Assembly (NCBI GenBank): GCA_910577925.1
Contig: CAJTOI010000013.1
Coordinates: 1-64,000 of the forward strand
Length of the DNA: 64,000 nucleotides
Reading direction: 5' to 3'
From: an uncultured Roseburia sp.
GTDB taxonomy: Bacteria; Bacillota; Clostridia; Lachnospirales; Lachnospiraceae
The translations under genes were made by a program, and so were the position numbers. The notes under the pieces were generated by a model. It made no database searches and was not told the origin of the DNA. It was given only the letters and a program-made list of their open reading frames with translations. Numbering within the stretch: position 1 is the stretch's first letter; the number at the start of each line of letters is the position of its first letter. Shown here in pieces: positions 24,684 to 32,939 of this stretch.

Positions 24684-25129
24684 ATGCGGGGGAAGAACTG
24701 TTTTATCTTAAAGGGGAATCTTATATATGCGAAAGAGGACCGGACGCTCGCAGAGCTCTCTTACGCGAAGCAGGCGTATCCGTATTTTGTGAACGAGCTG
24801 AGAGAAAACTATACGACAAGAGCCTGTGTTTTTGCGACGTTGCACGGACGCCTACGCCCTGTTCGGGATGCACGGACGCCCGGAGACTCGTGGACAATAC
24901 GGTGCGGCCGCTCACCTTTGCGGATGCGTTTTATCTCGCAACCTTAGGCGGCGGCCGCTATTTCGGCAAAGTCGGAAGCTTTTTGCCGGGCTATGAATTT
25001 GATGCGCTTGCGGTAGATGACAGCGGCGTAAAGAGCGTGCGCCGCCTTACGGTCACGGAGCGCATGGCGTATCAGGAATGCGCGTGCAGGATTGTCGGGA
25101 AATATGTGCGCGGCAGGAAATTAATGTAA
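24684..25129 (+). pseudogene. Guanine deaminase remnant with internal deletions
   Basis: Three separate pieces of a guanine deaminase are joined. An N-terminal start (MRGKNCFILKGNLIYAKEDRTL, with AGGGAG 7 bases upstream) is followed at once by a middle piece (YAKQAYPYFVNELRENYTTRACVFATLH). The C-terminal piece is in another frame (PLTFADAFYLATLGGGRYFGKVGSF and GYEFDAL, ending YVRGRKLM). The metal-binding centre and several hundred residues are gone. A 12-bp direct repeat TGCACGGACGCC occurs twice around 24841-24880 near the second junction, suggesting deletion between short repeats. It cannot be functional. Confidence 0.75.
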
Positions 25130-25143
25130 CAGAAGCTGTTTCC

Positions 25144-27036
25144 TTAATTTTCGGCGAGGTTTCCGGTGTAGAGTTGGTAATATTTTCCGCGCTCCGCAAT
25201 CAGCTGGTCATGGTTTCCGCGCTCAATCACATGACCCTGCTCGAGCACCATGATGCAGTCGCTGTTGCGCACGGTGGAGAGGCGGTGGGCAATGACAAAA
25301 GTGGTGCGTCCCGCCATCAGCTTATCCATGCCGTCCTGCACGATTTTCTCGGTGCGGGTGTCGATGGAGCTTGTGGCCTCGTCGAGGATCAGCACCGGCG
25401 GGTCAGCGATCGCGGCTCTTGCGATAGCGAGAAGCTGGCGCTGGCCCTGGCTTAAGTTGGCGCCGTCCCCGGTCAGCATCGTCTGATAGCCGTCCGGCAG
25501 CTGCTGGATAAAGGTGTCCGCGTTGGCAAGCTTTGCCGCGGCCATGACTTCCTCGTCGGTGGCGTCAAGTTTTCCGTAGCGGATGTTGTCCGCGACGGTG
25601 GCGGTAAACAGATGGGTGTCCTGCAGCACAATCCCGAGGGAGTGGCGGAGGTCATCCTTTTTTATTTTGTTGATATTGATGCCGTCGTAGCGGATTTTTC
25701 CGTCCTGAATGTCATAGAAGCGGTTGATCAGGTTGGTGATTGTCGTCTTCCCGGCGCCGGTGCTTCCGACAAAGGCGATTTTCTGCCCCGGAGTCGCAAA
25801 GAGATTGACGTCGTGGAGTACCATCTTATCCTCATTGTAGCCGAAGTCCACATGGTCGAATACAACGTCTCCGGTCAGCTCGATATAGTCGACGCTGCCG
25901 TCGGCCTGATGGACGTGCTTCCACGCCCAGGTGCCGGTGCGCTCCGCGGTTTCCGTGAGCTGCCCGTTTTCCTTTCTGGCGCGCACTAAAGTCACATAGC
26001 CTTCGTCTGTCTCCGGCGTCTCGTCTAACAGCCGGAAAATACGATCCATACCGGCGAGCGCCATGACGATATTGTTCAGCTGCATACTCAGCTGACTGAT
26101 GGGCTGGTTGAAGCTCTTATTAAAGGAAAGAAAGCTTGCAAGCCCTCCGAGCGTAAAACCGAAGGAGCCGGAGAGCGCGAGCGCGCCGCCGACAATCGCG
26201 CAGAGTACATAACTGATATTTCCGATCTGCGCGTTGACCGGCATCAGGATATTGCCGAACTTGTTGGCGCTGTCGGCGCTCTCGAAAAGGCGGTCGTTTA
26301 ATTCGTTGAATTTCTCTATGCTCTCCTGCTCGTGGGTAAAGACTTTTACCACTTTCTGACCGTTCATCATCTCCTCGATATAGCCGTTGACGACGCCGAG
26401 GTCTTTCTGCTGTGCGGTGAAGTATTTCGCGCTCTGTCCGCCGATTTTTTTGGTGGAGACAAGCGTCAGTCCGACCATCACAAGCGTTAAGACAGTCAGC
26501 GGAACACTCAACATGAGCATGCTCGCAAAGACGCTGACAATTGTGATGGCGCTGTTTAAAAACTGCGGGATACTCTGGCTGATTAACATGCGCAGCGTGT
26601 CAATGTCGTTGGTGTAGCAGGACATGATATCTCCGTGCGCATGCGTGTCAAAATATTTGACCGGGAGCTCTTCCATATGTGTGAACATGTCGTTGCGCAG
26701 ATTCCGCATCGTTCCCTGCGAGACATTTACCATCAGCCTCGTGTTGGCATAGGAGGCGACGATTCCGCACAGATAGAAACAGGAAACCCGCAGGATGGCG
26801 TGTGCGAGCCCGGAAAAATCAGGGGAGGCCTGTTTTGTCAGGGGCAGGATGTAATCGTCGATCAGCGTTTGCATAAACAGCGTTCCCTGTACATTTGCAA
26901 AGACGGCGATCAGAATACATGCGACTACGACGGCGCAGTGCAGGGCATAGTTTTTCAGTACATAGCGGGCAAGACGCAGGAACAGTCTGCCCGGATTTTT
27001 TACTTTCGGTCTGGGACCTTGCATCATTCTCGGCAT
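25144..27036 (-). CDS. ABC exporter subunit (canonical ATP site), multidrug type
   Basis: A 630-residue half-transporter: six-helix exporter domain, then ATPase. Walker A is GSTGAGKTT, signature LSQGQRQLL, Walker B VLILDEATSSID with the catalytic Glu, H-loop IAHRLSTV. An extra hydrophilic stretch of about 40 residues (around EDGYVTLVRARKENGQL) lies before the ATPase. It starts in a TAATG overlap with the upstream subunit, with which it forms a heterodimeric exporter. The divergent marR probably controls both. Confidence 0.94.
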   Translation of the reverse strand: MPRMMQGPRPKVKNPGRLFLRLARYVLKNYALHCAVVVACILIAVFANVQGTLFMQTLIDDYILPLTKQASPDFSGLAHAILRVSCFYLCGIVASYANTRLMVNVSQGTMRNLRNDMFTHMEELPVKYFDTHAHGDIMSCYTNDIDTLRMLISQSIPQFLNSAITIVSVFASMLMLSVPLTVLTLVMVGLTLVSTKKIGGQSAKYFTAQQKDLGVVNGYIEEMMNGQKVVKVFTHEQESIEKFNELNDRLFESADSANKFGNILMPVNAQIGNISYVLCAIVGGALALSGSFGFTLGGLASFLSFNKSFNQPISQLSMQLNNIVMALAGMDRIFRLLDETPETDEGYVTLVRARKENGQLTETAERTGTWAWKHVHQADGSVDYIELTGDVVFDHVDFGYNEDKMVLHDVNLFATPGQKIAFVGSTGAGKTTITNLINRFYDIQDGKIRYDGININKIKKDDLRHSLGIVLQDTHLFTATVADNIRYGKLDATDEEVMAAAKLANADTFIQQLPDGYQTMLTGDGANLSQGQRQLLAIARAAIADPPVLILDEATSSIDTRTEKIVQDGMDKLMAGRTTFVIAHRLSTVRNSDCIMVLEQGHVIERGNHDQLIAERGKYYQLYTGNLAEN

Positions 27037-28784
27037 TATGCGGCATCTCCTTCATCGAAATCTCCGCTGCCGCCGGTCTGTGACTGGTAGACGTCGCGGT
27101 AGATCTCATTTGTTTCCAATAATGCGGCGTGGGTGTCAAAACCGTCCACCACACCGTTGTTTAAGACGATAATGCGGTCTGCATCCTGCACGGAAGAAAT
27201 TCTCTGGGCAATGATAAGCTTGGTGGTGTCCGGAATTTCCTTTAAGAAGGCTCTGCGGATTTTTGCGTCGGTAGCGGTGTCCACGGCGCTCGTACTGTCG
27301 TCTAATATCAGTATTTTGGGCTTCTTTAAGAGCGCGCGGGCAATGCACAGGCGCTGCTTCTGCCCGCCGGACACATTTGTGCCGCCCTGCTCGATGTAGG
27401 TGTTGTAGCCGTCCGGAAAGCGCTCGATAAATTCGTCGGCACAGGCCAGCTTGCAGGCGCGTCTGCACTCCTCGTCGGTGGCGTCCTTATCGCCCCAGCG
27501 CAGATTTTCGTAAATAGTGCCGGAAAACAGCACGTTATTCTGGAGCACGATGGCAACCTCGTTGCGCAGGGTGTCCAGATCGTAGGAGCGCACATCCTTC
27601 CCGCCCACGAGAACGGCTCCGTCGGAGACGTCGTAGAGGCGGCTGATCAAATTGACAAGAGAGGACTTGGAGCTTCCGGTCCCGCCGATGATGCCGATGG
27701 TCTCGCCGGATCTGACGGACAGATTCACGTCGTCGAGCACCGGTTTGGCCGAGGTGGCGTTGTAGCGGAAGGTCACATGGCGAAATTCGATGCCGCCGTC
27801 TGTGACGCAGGTATCCGGGTGTTCGGGATTTTGGATATCGCTGGTCTCGTTTAAGACTTCGCAGATACGTTCGGCGCTCGCCATACTCATTGTCATCATC
27901 ACAAAGATCATCGAGAGCATCATCAGGCTCATCATGATATTCATGCAGTAGGTCAGAAGGCTCATAAGATTTCCGGTGGTTAACGTGTCGCTTACGATCA
28001 TCTGTGCGCCGAGCCAGCTGATGACGATAATGCATGCGTAGACCGTGAACATCAGAAGCGGGTTGTTTAAACTGATAATGCGCTCGGCTTTTACGAACAT
28101 ATTGTAAATATTCTGGCTGGCGGTCTTAAATTTTTCTTTTTCGTGCTCCTCGCGCACGCAGGCCTTTACGACGCGGATGGCCGAGACATTTTCCTGCACG
28201 GAAGCGTTTAAATCGTCATATTTCGGAAAGACTGCAAGAAAATAGCCGTGCGCCCTGCGGACGATGATCGAGAGGAAAAATCCCAGAATGATAACGGCGA
28301 TTAAGTATACGCTTGCGAGACGCGGGCTGATAAAAAACGCCATAAACATCGCGCAGACCATGCTGATCGGTGCGCGCACGCACATGCGCAGCAGCATCTG
28401 ATAAGCGTTCTGCAGATTCGTGACGTCCGTCGTCAGACGCGTCACAAGGCCTGCGGTACTGAACTTGTCGATGTTCGAGAAGGAAAAGGTCTGGATATTT
28501 TCGTACATGGCTTTCCGCAGATTTCTCGCAAAGCCGGTTGAGGCTCTTGCCCCGTACTTTCCGCCCATCATTCCCGCGAACAGAGAGACGCAGGCCGCAA
28601 GCACCATGAGAAAGCCGATAAAGTAAATGTGGCCGAGATTCCCGGCTTCCACGCCGTCGTCGATGATAGAGGCCATCAGCAGCGGGATAATCGTTTCCAT
28701 GAGAACCTCGAGAATCATAAAGACAGGCGTGAGAAAAGAATCCTTTTTAAATTCTTTGATTTGAGCACCTAAAGTTTTTAGCAT
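27036..28784 (-). CDS. ABC exporter subunit (degenerate ATP site)
   Basis: A 582-residue half-transporter and first gene of the exporter operon. Six helices, then an ATPase with Walker A GGTGSSKSS (Ser in place of the last Gly), signature VSGGQKQRL, Walker B ILILDDSTSAVD (Asp for the catalytic Glu) and IAQRISSV (Gln for the switch His). These substitutions mark the non-hydrolysing site of asymmetric heterodimeric exporters of the LmrCD/BmrCD class. It is transcribed away from marR across the palindromic operator. Confidence 0.94.
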   Translation of the reverse strand: MLKTLGAQIKEFKKDSFLTPVFMILEVLMETIIPLLMASIIDDGVEAGNLGHIYFIGFLMVLAACVSLFAGMMGGKYGARASTGFARNLRKAMYENIQTFSFSNIDKFSTAGLVTRLTTDVTNLQNAYQMLLRMCVRAPISMVCAMFMAFFISPRLASVYLIAVIILGFFLSIIVRRAHGYFLAVFPKYDDLNASVQENVSAIRVVKACVREEHEKEKFKTASQNIYNMFVKAERIISLNNPLLMFTVYACIIVISWLGAQMIVSDTLTTGNLMSLLTYCMNIMMSLMMLSMIFVMMTMSMASAERICEVLNETSDIQNPEHPDTCVTDGGIEFRHVTFRYNATSAKPVLDDVNLSVRSGETIGIIGGTGSSKSSLVNLISRLYDVSDGAVLVGGKDVRSYDLDTLRNEVAIVLQNNVLFSGTIYENLRWGDKDATDEECRRACKLACADEFIERFPDGYNTYIEQGGTNVSGGQKQRLCIARALLKKPKILILDDSTSAVDTATDAKIRRAFLKEIPDTTKLIIAQRISSVQDADRIIVLNNGVVDGFDTHAALLETNEIYRDVYQSQTGGSGDFDEGDAA

Positions 28785-28832
28785 TAAGTCACATCCTTTT
28801 TCATTTATTTTGCAAAAAACATTTGCAATTTA

Positions 28833-28852
28833 ATTGTTAGTGTGCTAACAAT
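28833..28852. promoter_or_regulatory. Perfect palindrome, likely MarR operator
   Basis: ATTGTTAG-TGTG-CTAACAAT is a perfect 8+4+8 palindrome between the divergent exporter and MarR genes. TTGTTA (28834-28839) and TATACG (28858-28863) with an 18-bp spacer form a possible marR promoter that this site would block. The location and symmetry fit a MarR dimer site. Confidence 0.7.
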
Positions 28853-28930
28853 ATAAGTATACGGACAGAAAAAAATAATGTCAAGATGTTGATTTCAAAA
28901 ATCGGCGTTACTGCCGAAACGGAGCGGTCT

Positions 28931-29449
28931 ATGGAATTACAGAATGCGGTGGGCGGAAAGATACGCCTGATTCACAATCAGATAAAAAAGCTCATGGAGC
29001 CGAAGTGTGAGGCCAACGGGGGAAAGCTGACGGCGATGCATCGATGGACGCTGGATTTTTTGGAGGCGCGGACCGGCGTGGATGTTTATCAGCGTGATAT
29101 TGAGGCGGCCTTTTCGATATCGCGGGCTACCGCATCGAATATGTTAAAGACGATGGAGAGCCGGGGGCTTGTCGCGCGCGTTCCGGTGGCGCATGACGCC
29201 CGGCTCAAAAAGGTGGTTCTGACCGAAAAAGCCGGCAGGATAAAGCGGCAGGCCAAAACGGACATATGGGAGATGGAAGAGCAGTTGATTCGGGGAATTT
29301 CGGAGGAAGAGCTGACAGTGCTTCATCGCTGCCTTGACCGCATGCTGACAAATCTTGGGGTGGAGCAGGGCGGAAACACCAGATGTTGTGGTCCGGGATG
29401 TGCCGGACACAAAGAGAAAAAAATTACAAAGAAAACGGAGGAAATTTAG
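28931..29449 (+). CDS. MarR-family transcriptional regulator
   Basis: A 172-residue winged-helix regulator. The recognition helix region is VYQRDIEAAFSISRATASNMLKTMESRGLV and the wing is RVPVAHDARLKKVVLTEKA, both characteristic. GGAG with 7-base spacing supports ATG 28931; an upstream ATG at 28886 lacks a site. A short C-terminal tail contains CCGPGC and many lysines, which is unusual. It is divergent from the two-gene ABC exporter and most likely represses it and itself through the palindrome at 28833-28852. Confidence 0.9.
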   Translation: MELQNAVGGKIRLIHNQIKKLMEPKCEANGGKLTAMHRWTLDFLEARTGVDVYQRDIEAAFSISRATASNMLKTMESRGLVARVPVAHDARLKKVVLTEKAGRIKRQAKTDIWEMEEQLIRGISEEELTVLHRCLDRMLTNLGVEQGGNTRCCGPGCAGHKEKKITKKTEEI

Positions 29450-29462
29450 GCATTTTGAATAG

Positions 29463-29499
29463 GAGGCGCGTGGCTGCGGGCTTTCGGCGTCTCTTTTTT
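29463..29499 (+). terminator. Terminator after marR
   Basis: GAGGCGC pairs with GCGTCTC (one G-U) around a 17-nt loop and is followed by six T residues. Confidence 0.6.
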
Positions 29500-29520
29500 G
29501 TGCAGAGGAGCCGCAGAGGG

Positions 29521-29568
29521 ACACAAAATCTAGTTTGCCGGTATTGACAATGGCACAATATATTGTGT
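29521..29568. promoter_or_regulatory. Pair of NrdR boxes upstream of nrdD
   Basis: GCACAATATATTGTGT (29553-29568) contains the palindrome CACAATATATTGTG and matches the NrdR box. ACACAAAATCTAGTTT (29521-29536) is a weaker second box, starting 32 bp upstream, three helical turns away. NrdR represses ribonucleotide reductase genes when dATP is high. Confidence 0.8.
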
Positions 29569-29573
29569 ATACT
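29544..29573 (+). promoter_or_regulatory. nrdDG promoter
   Basis: TTGACA (29544-29549), 18 bp, TATACT (29568-29573). The stronger NrdR box fills the spacer, so bound NrdR would occlude RNA polymerase. Confidence 0.85.
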
Positions 29574-29637
29574 ACTGACTAGTAAATGAGGCGCACCATG
29601 GTGCGGCTTTTATAATGTCAGAAAGGATTTTTGTTTT

Positions 29638-31800
29638 ATGAAGATTATCAAACGAAGCGGCAGCGAAGATGTGTTTGACATCGAGAAGATTGAAGCGGCG
29701 ATACGAAAGGCAAACGACAGTGTGATTGATTACGAGAAGCTCAGCGACGATCGGATTCAGCTGATTATCGCAAATGTGGAGAAAGCCTGCGAAAATATGA
29801 AGCATTCGCCGGGGGTGGAGGAGATTCAGGATATGGTGGAGAACCAGATCATGAGTCAGAAGGCGTTCAACGTGGCCCGCAATTATATCACCTACCGCTA
29901 CAAAAGAGAGCTTGTGCGCAAATCCAATTCCACGGACGAACAGATTTTAAGTCTGCTGGAGTGCAACAACGAGGAAGTCAAGCAGGAAAATTCCAATAAA
30001 AATCCGACTGTCAACAGCGTGCAGAGGGATTATATGGCGGGTGAGGTCAGCAAGGATATCACAAGACGTTTTCTGCTCCCGCCGGATATTGTGGAGGCAC
30101 ACGAGAAGGGGCTGATCCATTTCCATGACGCGGACTACTTTGCGCAGCATATGCACAACTGCTGTCTCGTCAATCTGGAGGATATGCTCCAGAACGGAAC
30201 GGTCATCAGCGAGACGATGATTGACCGGCCGAAGAGTTTTTCCACCGCCTGCAATATCGCGACGCAGGCGATCGCACAGATTGCGAGCTCCCAGTACGGC
30301 GGACAGAGCATTTCACTGTCTCATCTGGCTCCGTTTGTGCAGGTGAGCCGCGAGAAATTCCGCAGACAGGTGCGCATAGAGCTTGAGGAGACCGGAGTCG
30401 ACTACACGGAAGATACGGTAAATAAAATTGCCGAACTGCGGGTAAAAGAGGAGATTAACCGCGGCGTGCAGATGATTCAGTACCAGGTGATCACGCTGAT
30501 GACGACAAACGGGCAGGCGCCGTTTATCACCGTGTTTATGTACCTAAACGAAGTGCCCGAGGGACAGCTCCGCGAGGATTTGGCGTCGGTGATCGAAGAG
30601 ATGCTGCACCAGCGGATCCTGGGCGTGAAGAACGAGCAGGGGGTCTATATTACCCCGGCTTTCCCGAAATTGATTTATGTGCTTGAGGAGGATAACATCC
30701 GCGAGGATTCCAAGTACTGGTATCTGACAAAGCTTGCGGCGGAGTGCACCGCGAAGCGGATGGTGCCGGATTATATTTCGGAGAAGATGATGAAGAAATT
30801 AAAGCAGGACAACTGCTATACCTGTATGGGCTGCCGGTCCTTTTTGACGGTTTATAAGGACGAGAATGACAAATTCAAGTTCTACGGGCGGTTTAACCAG
30901 GGGGTCGTGACCGTAAATCTTGTGGATGTGGCATGCTCCTCCGGCGGCGACGAGAAAAAGTTCTGGGAACTGATGGACGAGCGTCTTGAACTGTGCTACC
31001 GTGCGCTGCTCGCAAGGCATGACAGACTCAAGGGGACGCCGTCGGATGTGGCGCCGATTCTGTGGCAGAACGGTGCGCTGGCGCGCTTGAAGAAAGGGGA
31101 GCCGATTGACAAGCTGCTCTACGGCGGTTACTCTACGATATCCCTCGGCTATGCGGGACTCTGCGAGTGTACCAGATATATGATGGGCGTGTCCCATACG
31201 GACCCGGAAGGAACCGAATTTGCCCTCAAGGTGATGCATTATCTGAACGATGCCTGCGCGGAATGGAAGCGCAGACACAACATTGATTTCAGCCTGTACG
31301 GCACGCCGCTCGAGTCCACCACCTACAAATTTGCAAAATGCCTTCAGAAGCGTTTCGGTGTGATCCCGGGAGTGACGGATAAGAACTATATCACGAACAG
31401 CTATCACGTGCATGTGACCGAGGAAATGAACGCATTCGACAAGCTGAAATTCGAGGCACAGTTTCAGGAGCTGTCGCCGGGCGGCGCCATCAGCTACGTG
31501 GAGGTTCCGAACATGCAGAACAATCTTGAGGCAGTGATTTCCGTGATGCAGTATATCTATGACAATATCATGTATGCGGAGCTGAATACCAAGAGCGATT
31601 ACTGTATGGACTGCGGCTATTCGGGAGAGATTGCGATTGTCAACGACAAGGACGGAAAGCTTGTGTGGGAGTGCCCGAACTGCGGCAACAGGGACCAGAA
31701 TAAAATGAGCGTTGCGAGACGGACCTGCGGCTATATCGGCACACAGTTCTGGAATCAGGGAAGAACGCAGGAAATCAAAGAGCGGGTGCTGCACCTGTAA
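29638..31800 (+). CDS. nrdD: Anaerobic ribonucleoside-triphosphate reductase
   Basis: A 720-residue class III reductase that makes deoxyribonucleotides without oxygen, using a glycyl radical. The N-terminal ATP-cone (about 1-95, MKIIKRSGSEDVFDIEKIE) allows dATP feedback. The C-terminus has two zinc cysteine pairs (CMDCGYSGEI and CPNCGN) and the glycyl radical site CGYIGTQFWNQGR near residue 700. Length is normal. GAAAGGA lies upstream of the ATG. The activase nrdG follows after 16 bp, and NrdR boxes control the operon. Confidence 0.97.
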   Translation: MKIIKRSGSEDVFDIEKIEAAIRKANDSVIDYEKLSDDRIQLIIANVEKACENMKHSPGVEEIQDMVENQIMSQKAFNVARNYITYRYKRELVRKSNSTDEQILSLLECNNEEVKQENSNKNPTVNSVQRDYMAGEVSKDITRRFLLPPDIVEAHEKGLIHFHDADYFAQHMHNCCLVNLEDMLQNGTVISETMIDRPKSFSTACNIATQAIAQIASSQYGGQSISLSHLAPFVQVSREKFRRQVRIELEETGVDYTEDTVNKIAELRVKEEINRGVQMIQYQVITLMTTNGQAPFITVFMYLNEVPEGQLREDLASVIEEMLHQRILGVKNEQGVYITPAFPKLIYVLEEDNIREDSKYWYLTKLAAECTAKRMVPDYISEKMMKKLKQDNCYTCMGCRSFLTVYKDENDKFKFYGRFNQGVVTVNLVDVACSSGGDEKKFWELMDERLELCYRALLARHDRLKGTPSDVAPILWQNGALARLKKGEPIDKLLYGGYSTISLGYAGLCECTRYMMGVSHTDPEGTEFALKVMHYLNDACAEWKRRHNIDFSLYGTPLESTTYKFAKCLQKRFGVIPGVTDKNYITNSYHVHVTEEMNAFDKLKFEAQFQELSPGGAISYVEVPNMQNNLEAVISVMQYIYDNIMYAELNTKSDYCMDCGYSGEIAIVNDKDGKLVWECPNCGNRDQNKMSVARRTCGYIGTQFWNQGRTQEIKERVLHL

Positions 31801-31816
31801 AGTAAAGGAAGTTATT

Positions 31817-32335
31817 ATGAATTATTCGGCAATCAAGTATTGCGATATTGCAAACGGCACCGGGGTACGCACGGTGCTGTTTGTGTCGGGATGCAGAAAT
31901 CACTGCGAGGGATGTTTTCAGCCGGAAACATGGTCGTTTACGCACGGAAAACCGTTTGCCGGGGAGACGGAGGACGCGGTGATCGCGTCATTGCAGCCGG
32001 ACTATATCAGAGGGCTGACGCTGCTCGGGGGAGATCCGTTTGAGCCGGAGAACCAGCGCGCGCTGCGGCCCTTTCTGCGCAGAGTGCGTAAGGAATGCCC
32101 CGGCAGGGACGTGTGGGCTTATACGGGATATCTGCTGGATGCGGATCTGAGACCGGGAGGGAAATGTCATACCGAGGACACGGACGAGATGCTGGCGCTG
32201 ATAGACGTACTTGTGGACGGGCCGTTTGTGATGGCCCAAAAGGATATCAGCCTGGCGTTTAAGGGGTCAAAGAATCAGCGGATTATTGACATGAAGCACT
32301 ACAGGCAGACCGGAGAGATAACGGAGCTGATGTAA
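31817..32335 (+). CDS. nrdG: Anaerobic ribonucleotide reductase activating protein
   Basis: A 172-residue radical-SAM activase that installs the glycyl radical on NrdD. The iron-sulfur motif CRNHCEGC (Cx3Cx2C) is near residue 26, followed by FQPETWSF and LLGGDPFEPEN, all family hallmarks. ATG 31817 has AAAGGAAG upstream. It is co-transcribed with nrdD. Confidence 0.96.
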   Translation: MNYSAIKYCDIANGTGVRTVLFVSGCRNHCEGCFQPETWSFTHGKPFAGETEDAVIASLQPDYIRGLTLLGGDPFEPENQRALRPFLRRVRKECPGRDVWAYTGYLLDADLRPGGKCHTEDTDEMLALIDVLVDGPFVMAQKDISLAFKGSKNQRIIDMKHYRQTGEITELM

Positions 32336-32349
32336 AAACCTGGCAGGCT

Positions 32350-32378
32350 TTGCAACCGCCGATTAATTGTGCTATAAT
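32350..32378 (+). promoter_or_regulatory. Consensus-like promoter
   Basis: TTGCAA (32350-32355), 17 bp, TATAAT (32373-32378), 37 bp ahead of the small membrane-protein gene. Confidence 0.8.
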
Positions 32379-32415
32379 AGTACAGAAGCTTAAGGTTGCA
32401 TCGAGGAGAATTCAA

Positions 32416-32667
32416 ATGAAAATTACATGGAAAACACTGGCGGCGCTGTTCTGCTACGGGCTTGGGGTTGCGGGCTGGTGTTATGTGGGCGGCTGGATGA
32501 TTTTAACGAAGCCGGTAAAGGGACTGATTGTTGCACATATGGCAGGCACGCTTTCCGTCGGAAAGCTGATTGCGGCGTTTGTGCAGGGGTTCTGGTATCT
32601 GTCTCTGGCCGGGGGCGTCTGGTGTATCGGTTACATGCTCAGCAATTATTTTCACGATAAAAATTAA
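32416..32667 (+). CDS. Small two-helix membrane protein, unknown
   Basis: An 83-residue protein with two hydrophobic helices: about residues 8-30 (LAALFCYGLGVAGWCYVGGWMIL) and 52-75 (AFVQGFWYLSLAGGVWCIGYML). GAGGAG lies 7 bases before ATG 32416. It has its own good promoter and a strong terminator, so it is likely expressed. I do not recognise a family. Confidence 0.75.
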   Translation: MKITWKTLAALFCYGLGVAGWCYVGGWMILTKPVKGLIVAHMAGTLSVGKLIAAFVQGFWYLSLAGGVWCIGYMLSNYFHDKN

Positions 32668-32689
32668 AGGCTGTCAGCCGACAGCCTTT
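32666..32689. terminator. Bidirectional terminator between convergent small genes
   Basis: AAAGGCTGTC-AGCC-GACAGCCTTT, a perfect 10-bp stem with flanking A and T runs, closes both the gene ending at 32667 (+) and the one ending at 32690 (-). Confidence 0.88.
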
Positions 32690-32821
32690 TTAATATCTTC
32701 CCGTGATGAAGCGCAGGAAGGTCACCGGAGTTTTCCCTTGTGCTTTTGTCTCTTTGATGTATTTGTCATAGAAGAGAACTGCCTCGGTAAAGCTCATAGA
32801 CGGATCAATCGTATAACGCAT
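32690..32821 (-). CDS. 43-residue small protein, unknown
   Basis: A short gene with AAAGGAGG 7 bases before its ATG at 32821, a good promoter upstream and a strong terminator at its end. The peptide starts MRYTIDPSMSFTEAVLFYDKY and ends TFLRFITGRY; it is soluble, mixed charge and probably helical. The full set of expression signals argues for a real small protein. Confidence 0.7.
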   Translation of the reverse strand: MRYTIDPSMSFTEAVLFYDKYIKETKAQGKTPVTFLRFITGRY

Positions 32822-32858
32822 ATGGAATCCTCCTTTCTTTTTCTGATTTGTTATGCAG

Positions 32859-32887
32859 AGTATATCACTCGTAATGTCCAAAAACAA
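32859..32887 (-). promoter_or_regulatory. Promoter of the 43-residue protein gene
   Basis: On the minus strand: TTGTTT (32882-32887), 17 bp, TATACT (32859-32864). Confidence 0.6.
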
Positions 32888-32939
32888 GAACAAATATGTA
32901 AAAGATTACCAAATATAAGAGATAAAAATTGTGCAAAAT

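Noticed and set aside
24638..25129. A single 163-residue gene after the aldo/keto reductase
   Set aside because: The frame joins unrelated sequence to only the C-terminus of guanine deaminase, while the N-terminal piece lies in another frame, so a pseudogene explains it better.
30799..31794. 331-codon frame opposite nrdD
   Set aside because: The plus strand encodes an unmistakable class III reductase; the antisense frame has no motif or start signal.
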